Part shown: positions 12,791-24,759 of the stretch, one piece after another
How the letters are laid out: each line of letters starts with the position of its first letter
How positions within the stretch are numbered: the first letter of the stretch is position 1
Source of the DNA: Glandiceps talaboti
Taxonomy: Eukaryota > Hemichordata > Enteropneusta > Spengelidae
DNA length: 64,000 bases
Assembly: GCF_964340395.1 (NCBI RefSeq)
Contig: NC_135558.1
Span: 19,457,371 to 19,521,370 of the forward strand
Direction of reading: 5' to 3'
Made by a program: the position numbers and the translations under genes
Notes under the pieces: model-generated
The model's database searches: none
Told to the model about the DNA's origin: nothing
The model's input: only the letters and a program-made list of their open reading frames with translations

Positions 12791-13119
12791 CTAGATTAAA
12801 ATCCTTTGTCCCAAAGTGAGGCTATCCAGTTTGTTTGAATCTGAAGATATTTTTACCCATCGAAAAGCCCAACGAGGAGCTGAGATTAAATTTTAAATTT
12901 AAAGAAAGCCACCCAGGCAGACATTGCATAATGTCTTTGTTATTAATCAATCACATAATTCTGCCCAATAATAAGTTAGTGTTCATCGGGGCAGGTACAC
13001 AATGTCCACATATGTCTGATGGCTGGGATTTGTTCATTTGCATGAGCAATTTTTGTCTTGATTTGTCATTGAGCTATAGTCGAGGGTTAGAGATGATTCG
13101 ATACCACGTTGGCAGTCAG

Positions 13120-13290
13120 TCATGTAAGTAAAATCTACGGCAAAATAGTCACGTGTCGTCATTTAACATTTAACTGCGTTGTTTTTCTATAGATCCTGAG
13201 ATAACACATGTTTGTATTCATACTAAATATTTATGTAAAAAATTGTATTGTGTACAATTGTGAAATCGTGTTGGTTACTATTTGCTGATG
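13120..13290 (+). repeat. Dispersed repeat R3, copy 1
   Basis: Shares TTTAACATTTAACTG, TGTTTGTATTCA and GTTGTTTTTCTATA-like blocks in the same order with 20755-20925. No coding content. Confidence 0.6.
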
Positions 13291-13448
13291 GATTTGTTGC
13301 CCATGTATACTTTTATTTCAGTTGGTTTCCATAGCTAGGTGTCATCATCCTCACATATGAGTGCGTTGGCGGACAGCGACTCACTGGAAATTTCCCCTGT
13401 GAATCACTTTATGGAATTCTGTCATCAACCAAGGAGAACCCTATTATT

Positions 13449-13550
<102 letters not shown>

Positions 13551-13626
13551 CTCGGTGTTATATATATAACTCGGTGAGTATCAATCTGCTAAGACAGTGC
13601 TCTAAACTGCAGTTGCAGAGCGTAAT

Positions 13627-14725
<1,099 letters not shown>

Positions 14726-14734
14726 TTACCTTCC

Positions 14735-15235
14735 GTAAGAAATTGAAGGCTATAATTAATTTAGGGAAGAAACGTCTCTCTCTGTCTGTATCCGTCTGTG
14801 TCATCTCAAAAACGGTTGGCTCAATTCTAACGATATATTTGGTACAGATATTCTTTAGCGTAATGCCTAGAATTGATTAGGATTTGGTAATTATTCCGTA
14901 TATATTATTGAGCTATTTGCATAATTAAGGTTTTCGGTAATTAGGCTATATCTTAAGAATGCACATAAATTGAATATAATTTAGTATATATTTAAAACAA
15001 AAGAAAACAAAGGGCGCATATGCTGAAAGGCTTGTTGATGTAGCTTTTAGTTTTAATGAGTCATTTGCACAATTAGTGATTTTTAGTAATTAGGCTATAT
15101 CTTAAGAATGCACTCTTCTATTTCAATTAAATTTGGTATATACTTCAAACATAACTAATTGCATACGTTATGTTGCATTTCAACACTTATTGCGTGTAGG
15201 AACGACAATCTAAAGATTTTATCCTTACGGAAGGC
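14735..15235. mobile_element. Tandem-repeat element with CCTTCCGTAAG inverted ends
   Basis: Begins ACCTTCCGTAAG and ends CCTTACGGAAGGC, inverted to each other. Inside: CTCTGTCTGTATCCGTCTG, a GGTTGGCTCAATT block, and two ~160-bp units with GTAATTAGGCTATATCTTAAG. The outer end matches 29350-29370 and 46306-46330, which carry the same AAACTGAA then CCTTCCGTAAGG edge. Confidence 0.6.
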
Positions 15236-16689
15236 ATTCAGTTTAAATCTGGTAATATATTACATCGTAAAAGTTACCATACTAGTATATGACACAAAAG
15301 GTGTAACAGCTGGAGTGGCTCATATGTTTACTGGTGCAAATATAATGTATGAGGCAGATTATAGTGCTTAAATATTTCCAATACAGCAATATGGTAACAG
15401 CTTGAAATGTCTGGCCAGATACAATGCGGGTAGGTATTTACTATAATTGAATCAGTCGGTTCCTGACCTGCCTGATGCGATCACAGAGTTTTTATCCCTG
15501 TATACAGCTATGACAAACTGTGGAATTTGGTTTGTGGTTGTAGGCAATTATTTCTCCATAAGCAAAGCAATCTCACCTCAGTTGCAGTCAACGCTTAATA
15601 TTCTTGATTATAGCAGCCCCTACTGCTAACCAATTACTGAATTAGCATTTAAATGTTACAGCAATGGAATGTTAACCATATTTGCGCTGTTAGTTATAGG
15701 TAATTTTATGTAGAAGCTCCATAAGCAAATACACCTCAGTTGCGTCCAGAGGTTGCGTCATTGGTTAATATCGTTGATCATAGGCAGTCCCTATTAAATT
15801 GGTACGTCTCTTAGCATTATATCTTACAGTTATGGAAAGCTAACCATGATTTTTCATCTGTTCGTTGTAGCAATTGTTTGTCTACATAAGCAAAGATAAC
15901 TCAGTTGCACTAATAGTTATTATTGATTATAGACATTGCCTATTGAATTTCTTACGTCTGTTAACCACTTTGCATTTAATCTTACTAGAAAAGCTAACAA
16001 TATACAATTCACAAGTAAGAAAACCTAATTTTGCATTAATGATGACAGCTGATTGTAGACAACGCCAAATTTAATTGAGCTTATTATTATAACTGAACAG
16101 TATTATATTAAATCAATCAACATTTCAAGCTTAACTTGTGAGATTACAAACTTAGCAGTGACTGACGTGTAGGCACCACATTTATTGTCATATAACAGTT
16201 AGTTTATGGTTTCAACGACGTCAACTGGAATGATGAAAGACATTACAGGAGAAATGAAGATACCTTGGTGTTTCACTCATAAGACACAATGTTTTTACAT
16301 ACACAGCCAACTTCAAATGCAAAATAAACAATTATGGAGGTGTCATGCATATATGGATGCAGAAGTAGTTATAACCATGTTGATTATCAGTTGGAAAGTA
16401 AATATCTGAAGTCATTAGAATCATCAATATTAAGTCTAATTTTTTCAGCATAAGCCTGTTTCTACTATATCACTTTTCAATGTGATTGAGTAAAGATCCT
16501 GCTGTGTGTGTTATGTCTCTGTTATTGCTAGCTTCTGTAGTTGAACTTTGTCTATCTCTGTGTAAGACAAATCATGTCCCATAGGTGAAACACGAACTTG
16601 AACCAAAGTTCATTTCTCCTGTAACACAAAGGGTTGTCAGCTACAGTTAGATATTTTTCGCCAATGTTTGTCTTCGTTCAGTCAAGGAA

Positions 16690-16820
16690 AATGTAAGTGA
16701 CCTAGGGGGTCTTTGTCACTAGTCGCCTAGCAACCTGTAGTGACAAAACTCTTATAAGTCTGAGTTTTTTCCGGCTGAATGAAGATGAATATTGGAGAAT
16801 AACATATTTGTACTACCGTC
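16690..16820 (+). repeat. Fold-back repeat family R1, copy 2
   Basis: GTGACCTAGGGGGTCTTTGT, CTGTAGTGACAAAACTC, then CCGGCTGAATGAAG and TATTGGAGAATAACA. Same orientation as copy 1. Confidence 0.7.
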
Positions 16821-17428
16821 AGTAATACCAAAGAAAATTTGAGAAAATAATGGCAATTTTGAACATATGACTCATATTTCAAACACACAAGAACCAGTGA
16901 TGTAGTCATGTGTTGTCCTGACGCAGAACGACCATATTTTTGGATTATTATTATGTATGACATAATTAAGAATAAATATCTAAGAGGTGAAAGTTATGTA
17001 ATGAATATTCATGAATCTTGAGTGTCAATACCCAAACTCTGTAAAACGGATGTCATGAATATTCAGTGTGCAACTTGAATTGAATACATTATTTCCGCTG
17101 ACTCCGATCCCAGGACGAAATTTCCAACAGCAAAGATACCCTATAAAGGCAAAAACTCATACTTAATGTTGTTGTTTTCTGAAATCGCAAGTAATTGTAG
17201 GTGATGTAAATACATGACATGACTCCGTAGAACCCATAGTTTATGAGAATAACGTCTTTTTCTGGAGTGGCGTTCACCTTCAACATTTGTTAAAAGTAAA
17301 TTTAAGTGTGCTTGCTACAGTCCACAATCAACAAAACTCTGATTTCTTGTTTATGTCTACAGACGCAACATTTGTCTGTCTTCAGAGACGATCACATGTA
17401 TTCATTACTTATTTTGTCGCCAAATTTT

Positions 17429-17755
17429 CTACAATAGGAAATACACATTGCTGACGTTACCGGTACCGTATAACTCAAAGGGGGTAAAATATCGGCTATA
17501 AAAACCAGGCTGCCAACAAATAACAGGCATGCGGTTTCTCTGCTCGTGATTGAGTAAAATAATCTTTAAGAAAACTTGTACCGAGAGTGTCATTTCGACA
17601 TCATTGATCACAGGATTCATGGCGGATGACATGATCTTCAAGTATGTTACCAGTATTATGGTAATGAACACATCACACTGATGTACATAATGGAATCCGA
17701 ATTCCAGAGTATGTAGTACGAACAGTTCGTCAGCCACATCAGCAGTGAAGTCCAT
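17429..17755 (-). pseudogene. Possible GPCR transmembrane-7 relic
   Basis: A 108-codon minus-strand frame contains DVFITIILVTYLKIMSSAMN followed by PVIND, resembling helix 7 of rhodopsin-family receptors (NSAxNPxIY) with the tyrosine changed to asparagine. Stops lie just upstream (TAA-ATA-ATG) and I could not find other helices. Chance similarity of a hydrophobic segment is quite possible. Confidence 0.25.
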
Positions 17756-19123
17756 TATTTAGGGCGTATTGGGGCAACAGGTATTACAAATACTTGACGA
17801 CGAAATCCAATGGATTACTGTCCCTGCAAATCACCGTTTATGACAGCTCATCTATGACAGTATAATGTCAAGACCTGGTCGCACACAGACACAACTCGTT
17901 GTGCATGATAGCAAATGTACAAAGCCTTTGTGATCGTGGCAGATAGAGTACATCAAGTTGAATTTGTAAACTCAAGGTGTCGACTAGTAGAAGAGTTTAG
18001 ATTCAGCCTGATAATGTACATGACTCCAAAAAGTTTCTACATCGCAAAGCCTAACATCAAAAGGCCGTCAGGATAGTACAAACGAAAGACTCGGTGTACT
18101 ATCGAAGTTGAAGAGACGTTTTGAGCGAGTGATTACGAACCTCAGGACGCCACTACCTCCACCACTTTCAGTAATACCGCTTCCATGACTTCGTGCTGTG
18201 GAAGCGACTTGCGCCCATTGACACAAGGGACACATAGAGTCGGAAAATAGAAAGAAGGCGGAATGCTGTGAAATATGTATGTTATGGGTATGTATGGTAG
18301 ACCATAGACAAACACACGGACGACAATGAATTAATTAAATATGGCAGGTATGATTGTTGATTATTGTGTACAGAATGTGCAGTAGGGGGGCTTGAAGAGG
18401 GGGGGGGGAGATAATTTCTAAAACCTATATTCGGAGATGACGTCGGTAACAGCCATGCGAGTGTATCTGTGTATGCCTTCTGTCTGTCTGTCTGAAGATC
18501 TCCCTCTGTCTCTCTTTCTCTCTGTGGAGACTTTTTTGAACATTCAAACCTCAACATTCAAACAGTCGTATACCTTGTACGTTTGCAAAATTGTTCATTT
18601 CATTTACCTTTAGCATTTAATTATGACACAGTCAATAGCCAAGTGAATGTGTGTGTGTCTGCCAAAATATATATCAAAGTTAAAGTGTGGGTGATGTATT
18701 CATACAGTTGTCCAATAATTAATATATTAAGGGTAACATTGGGGGTTTTGAAGACAATATACTCAAGTACTCTATGGCTTTCGATAATGTGTATGGTTTA
18801 AACTTTTATGCAATTAAATGGTTAAAATGCCCACCTACATGTCTTTTTTTTCAGGAAAGTGCTTACCGTGAGGCCAACTAACATGGGAATGTTTCTGCCC
18901 AAAATCAGGATGGAAAGAGTAAACCCCGTTGGCTAAGTAAAGCCCGCATATATTTCTAAATAAATCTCTATATCTCATTGTTATGCGTGGACACTTTTAA
19001 AAGTTGATTTCACTGTTAGTTTAATGTAGTGTACCATACTATATATCTCTGTGTACTGTATAATTGAAATATGTTTAGCCCGGGGGTGGGGGTACGATAA
19101 ATCTTGCGTTTGTGGGGGTGGGA

Positions 19124-19206
19124 GGCATGGAATGTTTTGAGCGTGCGAATGGGTGGGGGGCGGGGTAGGTGGGGGTGGGTGGCATGGAATGTTTTGAGCG
19201 TGCGAA
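19124..19206. repeat. 57-bp tandem unit with a G-quadruplex-type run
   Basis: GGCATGGAATGTTTTGAGCG occurs at 19124 and 19181. Between them, 19151-19182 holds GGGTGGGGGGCGGGG and TGGGGGTGGG: at least four G runs with short loops. Confidence 0.8.
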
Positions 19207-19375
19207 AGGGGAACTACGGAAAAAATGTTGACCAACATATTTTCTCCCCAGCCCCCTCCCCCGCCGTAATTTCTGAGTTATGAGTTATAACTTTTACGAT
19301 AATCGCCTTGTTCTTTCTACATCCTTTATTTATTTGTCCTTATGATGTATGTCCTATTTTATGCTTTCATTCTTG

Positions 19376-19785
19376 CAGACAGAAAGAAGTAAAAAAAAAG
19401 GTGAAAACCATGGAAGCAGAAAGGAGAAATTTGCTAGATTCAAACCAGCACCAGTTTTCCAGAGTTGTGAAGCCACGTTTGGAGCGGGTATTTACACCTA
19501 CAAATACATCGTTCCTATGACTCCTATAGGTCATAGTCGTCTATTACGTGCTGTTTGCTTCATGGAGATTGCATTGAATGAAAAATATCCCCCCCCCCCG
19601 TTACTGTGGAAGACAATTTGGAATTTCCACGTCTAATTCTAGTTGCAAAGCAGATGATTTGTGATAGTGATGACGACAGAAGCGTAACCCTTGTCGATGT
19701 AGATACAGTATCTGCTACAGTGAGTTGCCCACCCACACCGGTAAAGAGGCAGCGTCGCGATCGTTTTCCCGATTGGGAACGATGA
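19376..19785 (+). pseudogene. Unrecognised coding-like segment broken at a C11 run
   Basis: One frame reads KKKGENHGSRKEKFARFKP and GAGIYTYKYIVPMTPIGHSR up to ALNEKYPPP. Past the run of 11 Cs (19589-19599) it shifts one base and continues VTVEDNLEFPRLILVAKQMI, DSDDDRSVTLVDVDTV, PPTPVKRQRRDRFPDWER, stop at 19783. The acidic-then-basic C-terminus looks like a real protein. One extra C would restore frame, so this is either a pseudogene or a sequencing error in the homopolymer. I do not recognise the family. Confidence 0.35.
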
Positions 19786-20754
19786 ATACAGTATCAGGCC
19801 ACCAGTGCCATGGATGTTACCGTTTGGATATATATGCCTCACTAATTCTCCAACTGACAGAATGCCAGTACCCGTACCGCTGACTTTGGAACATATTATC
19901 TCGTCAAGTATGGTCGCCACGTACACGTGCACGTGCTACCGAAGTCGTCACCTACACCATTACATCTGATTCACAAGTCAAAACGCTGGTCAGCCACAAC
20001 ATCGCAACACAACCAACCCCACAATACAATGGACTCGTAATATAGCACAGCCAGCATTCAAAAACTATACAAGTGCCTCCCCCAGTACAACAACACCAAC
20101 GCAAGTCGAAGCAGTCACCAATGTGCCAAATACAGTTGTAACAGCTACAAATACTCCACTGCATTACAGTACAAAGTGAACCTGAACTGACATTGACGGA
20201 CTTGGCAATTATCGCGACTACAGACACTTCACATATTAAAATTTAGGTATATTTATGTATCTGATTGTCCTGATTGTTGATATATTTGTTGTTGCCTACT
20301 GTAAGCATAGTATCATAGGGAGTAAACGCCTAGACAGAAATGTTCCAAACCTTGGAATGTTGGTTGTCGTTCAAATTTTGTAAAACGAGTATTTATATGG
20401 AAAATGGTGAGGTTTTATGGTGTATTCCTCATTATTGTTGGTAGTTCCCTTTTCATATGCCATACCTTTTGAAGATTTAGTAAAATGCTTTTCCCTTCAA
20501 ATAATTATAACAACAGAGTTCTTTAACTTTAAGTTTGCAACTCTGGTCACTGCTACTATTTTTACTCCGACGTAAAATCCATCATAGTATGAAGGTGTAA
20601 CAAAACACACAAATATTTGACCTTCATTACCACATTACGAAAAAGAATGACCATAAACTGTGGACATTGAGGTAAATAAAGAAATCGAGCCGCCAGATTT
20701 TAATCAGATTGATTGGTATGCAGCCTAAAATTGAGGATCACATTATTCAAATAA

Positions 20755-20925
20755 AATCTACTGATTTTACACAAAATAGTCATGTGTGTCTCCATTTAAC
20801 ATTTAACTGTCACAGTGTTGTTTTCCTATACTCCCTGAAATAACATGTTTGTATTCAAACTAAATACTGTTGTACAAATTGTATTGTTCGCAACTGTTGA
20901 ATCGTGTTTGTCAGTATTTGTTTTC
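20755..20925 (+). repeat. Dispersed repeat R3, copy 2
   Basis: Matches 13120-13290 block by block (CAAAATAGTCA, TTTAACATTTAACTG, AACATGTTTGTATTCAAACT). Confidence 0.6.
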
Positions 20926-20934
20926 ATAATACAT

Positions 20935-21245
20935 GCAGCTGTGGGTAATGTGGCCATATAGATGTGGATTGGGTATTTACTTTCAAATTGGATTTTTGTT
21001 TTATGAAACAATTTTGCATGGCTTCCTACATGAGAAATCAATGTGAAACAATATATGCCAAGTCCTTGTTTGAAACTCAATAATGTGCAGAAGATTAATA
21101 ATCAATATTTATTTTGTTATTATACGTACAATAACAAACATTTTACGCACTTATTAATCATTTGCAATATATTGAGTTACAAACAAGAACTTTAAATTTG
21201 CATATGTTTTTTCACGGTGTTTTGTCAAGTACGAAGCCACGATGG
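20935..21245. mobile_element. Fold-back element R2, copy 1
   Basis: The left half has CCAAGTCCTTGTTTGAAAC then TCAATA; the right half has TATTGAGTTACAAACAAGAA, inverted to it. A second copy lies at 54895-55190 in the same orientation. About 300 bp, no ORF. Confidence 0.6.
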
Positions 21246-21580
21246 ACTTGTTTTATATATTAAAAATCCAAAATACCCCCACCATCCCTATCCGTATGAC
21301 CACTTTATCAATCAATATACAAAACATATCTCCCAAACTGTAATACATAGAGACTCTAATCAAATGTCCATCCCTATATCATCAAGTACAATCAAGACTT
21401 TGACCTTGACTTTCATGGTCTGTTATCAAAATCAAGGTGGGTCACTTTTTACAAGTCGGTTCACGAGGGAGGGCCAAATTTTAGAAAATGGGATTAGGGG
21501 AGAGTCGTGTTTTATTTGACTATTTGTATCATCTGATTGTGTATTATTTTTGTGAATTTAGCATTCAATGGCCATATCAG

Positions 21581-21621
21581 TTATGGTTATGGTTAGGGTT
21601 ATGGTTATGGTTAGGGTTAGG
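21581..21621 (+). repeat. Telomere-like interstitial run
   Basis: Alternating TTATGG and TTAGGG units for 41 bases. Confidence 0.8.
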
Positions 21622-22148
21622 TACTATGATATCAGACCATCAATCAATCGTTACTGACAACCATGCAGATACTTAAATGTCAGTTTTGATGTGAGGAGAG
21701 GAGTGGGTCTCACGTGCACAGGAGTGAAACGGAAACAGTTGGATAAACTATTAGCAATAATGTTGTGGAGATCCTGATCTTAGTAGCAACAATATCGAGC
21801 ATGTGCCAATCAAATGTTTGGGAGTTAATGCTCTGTCTTTCAGCTCAGCCATTGAGATACAAACCCAGAAATTGATAATTGCAGCGTCAATTTGACACAA
21901 TTCCACTATTGAGGTAGGTGTTGGGAAATAACTTTAAAATGATCAACGTCGTCACTGCTTGCAGTCCTTTAAACCATTGATTATGAAATTAGTGCCCTTT
22001 TTTTACGCCTGGCAGTATTGGAGCCACGTTCTTTGAAATATTTTAAAGGAGGGTCAGGTTTTAGAGAAAGGAAAGGTGGAGGGCTGTAATGGAGTAACCT
22101 TCTGTACATACTTCAGACGAATTTATTTTAATAAATGTTGATAGTTAT

Positions 22149-22254
22149 TGTATGTATGTATGTATGTATGTATGTATGTATGTATGTATGTATGTATGTA
22201 TGTATGTATGTATGTATGTATGTATGCATGCATGCATGCATGCATGTATGCATG
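22149..22254. repeat. (GTAT)n then (GCAT)n microsatellite
   Basis: GTAT repeats for about 75 bases turn into GCAT repeats. Long open frames on it are low-complexity artefacts. Confidence 0.95.
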
Positions 22255-23598
22255 TTAGTAGCGATGTATTTATTTATTATGACTCTGTCCCCTGTGGTCC
22301 AACTAGAAACTCCAAAGGTCCATGGTGTTATAGTGATAGCAGTTGATGTGTTGGTGGCATTTCTGGAACCGTATGAGGACAGATATGTCTCTTTAGTAAT
22401 AATCTCTACAGTTCATATCTTTTTTAAAAAACTGTGTGATTTGTGAAATGACATTGTGTAATATTAACCTTTAAATTTCCAATTTGTTAAATGTCTTATT
22501 TTATTTTATTTTATCTTATTTTATTTCATCAATTATATTTCACAAAATATTATGTACAGCTACAGTATTCTTTGGTCTCTATATAGAACAACACTAACAC
22601 CAATTTGATTACGGTTGCTGCCAATTTCAATGTGTGATGGCGTCGTAGTTTTGATAATCACGTGGCTTTGAAGATCTTAGATTTTTAACTATCAATAATA
22701 ATACTATAATTTATACATTTTAACAGACTTTGCTTGTGCTCTTAACCCGTTGTTGACCTAAATGTGAATTGAAAAAAATGATCATGCAAATCTGGTAACT
22801 CGCAAAGATGACGTACTCAACCAACAGTCGTACAGAATTCACGACGTGACAAATCGATTTCACCAACTTGACATATAATTAGTTGGGTTTATTACTTTTT
22901 TCCAATAGTAACATGAATTAAATTCGAAACTTTTATTTAATATAACACATGTGTGAAGAGTTTTGAAGGGGCCTTTCCACTGAGGAGTTTTGAAAGGACC
23001 CTTCCAAATAAGTGTTTTGCATATTTCCTCCATAGGCTCCATCAATTAAATACTTTGTTTGACGTCCTTGATTTGTCCCAAAACCAACCAGCCAGACATG
23101 CAAAACAAATCAGAAAAAAACACAACGATAGCATGTCATGTAAAATTCACTTTTCTATTGACTCATTTTCTGTCTGTACCTAAATCTTCAGCTGACGCAC
23201 CGACAGATGAAATACCTCCTAGTACAGTATTTTGTGTGCCATACAAACGAAGTCTGGGCCATACAAACGAAGTCTGGGGTTTATGACGATGCATTCTTTC
23301 AATTAACTGTGTATAACCAGTGTTTTGGTTGCATGCAAAGATTAAAGATAATCTTTCACGTACACATTTCTGTATTCAAAGAAACACAACGAACCAGTAG
23401 GTAGGCGGATTGTCGACTAATGTACGCAGTGCCCTTTTGTGAAATATGTTTCCTGGCAATACTGAATGTAATAAACCTATTCAGGAATATTTCGTCAGTG
23501 GAAGTAATCCCCATCTGTCACCGCGATAGACAGAAGCGTACGTGACAATTTCAAATTGTGAATTTAACGATGTGTTTGTGGGTGGAAAAGGAAACGAT

Positions 23599-23790
23599 TG
23601 TATGTATGTATGTATGTATGTAGGTATGTATGTATGTATGTATGTATGTATGTATGTATGTATGTGTGTGTGTGTATGTATGTATGTATGTATGTATGTA
23701 TATATGTGTGTGTGTGTATGTATGTATGTATGTATGTATGTATGTATGTATGTATGTATGTATGTATGTATGTATGTATATGTATGTGTA
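23599..23790. repeat. (GTAT)n microsatellite with two GT patches
   Basis: Almost 190 bases of GTAT interrupted twice by TGTGTGTGTG. Confidence 0.95.
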
Positions 23791-24674
23791 GGTATGTACG
23801 TGTCACTACATTTATAGTACATTTATCATTTTCTGGTTTATTAAGTAACAAGTATCGTAACATGACTTCAATTATTAACTTCCTTTTCGTACTAACGTAC
23901 GTGCATACAGTATTTGCATATTATGTTTACTGCTGTACATATTATTAACGTCATTCCTACTTGTTTGATCTTAATATACGCAAAATGAAATATCAAACAA
24001 AGTAAAATAAAGGAAATTGTACATAAGGCTAGAAAATTAAGAAAAGCTGTTCAACGGGCCCGACCTACCCATACATTTGGCACTTCAATTTTACTATATA
24101 TCCTCATGCAGGCTTCACATGTCAGTAAAATTGCTGTTGGACTACTATGCAAACTTTATTTCAAAATTATTCAGCGGGATTTCTTTATATTTTCTGAATA
24201 ATACATGTGACCATGTACATTGAGTTAATTCCAAATTGTACACTATCTTATACAGGGGTTTACTTGGATATGATGAAGCATATAGGAGTGAATTGAGATT
24301 AAACTAAGCTGTTGCATATCCAACGTGCACTTGATTAAGGACAGTGGGAAGCGGGCTGAGAAGTCATCGGGCCATCACAAATCTGAAAAAAAAAATCAAA
24401 ATCGACATTCTCTCCAATGTGATAGACTAGGTTGCCCGTTGGGAATTTTTTATTCTGGCCTAACGACTAATGTTTCGAAATTCAATACTGATAACTGAAG
24501 TAGGTGGAAACCAAGTGGCCAACAGATGACACCATCTGCTTGTCAAGGCATTAGGAACACAGCTGCATCCAATTGTGGTTTGATGATTTGACATGACGTA
24601 GAAATGCTAAAGTATTGTTATTCATTGGCTTAATGTCAACTATATGTTACTCATCAATTATAGTTACTGTTCAG

Positions 24675-24758
24675 TATAAAATTATAGTGTGTCCGATTGA
24701 GTATCCGATCTTCTGTATTTGTCGACTGAAGAGCTGCTGATTCTGTGAACGTTTGAAG
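24675..24758 (+). promoter_or_regulatory. Possible TATA promoter with a small 5' exon
   Basis: GTATAAAATTA at 24674 is followed about 30 bases later by a pyrimidine-purine start-like region, and GAAG|GTAAGC at 24758-24759 would be a good splice donor. No coding exon downstream could be assigned, so this is weak. Confidence 0.2.
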
Positions 24759-24759
24759 G

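Larger units (their letters stand above)
15245..18560. other. Intergenic spacer with weak relics
   Basis: Holds four degenerate copies of a ~150-bp motif around CATAAGCAAAG...CCTCAGTTGC (15550-15920), a fold-back R1 copy (16690-16820), and the doubtful GPCR-like frame at 17429-17755. No intact gene recognised. Confidence 0.45.
21250..24660. other. Spacer with microsatellites, no gene recognised
   Basis: Contains a short telomere-like run (21581-21621), GTAT/GCAT arrays (22149-22254 and 23599-23790), a TTTTA run (22497-22530), a duplicated GAGTTTTGAA...CCTTTCCA segment (22957-23010), and a 21-bp direct repeat GCCATACAAACGAAGTCTGG (23239 and 23260). Confidence 0.5.

Noticed and set aside
12835-13131. 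98-codon + strand ORF
   Set aside because: No domain-like motif, no matching splice sites, and its end overlaps the dispersed repeat R3.
18981-19238. Proline-rich minus-strand ORF
   Set aside because: It is the complement of a G-rich tandem repeat.
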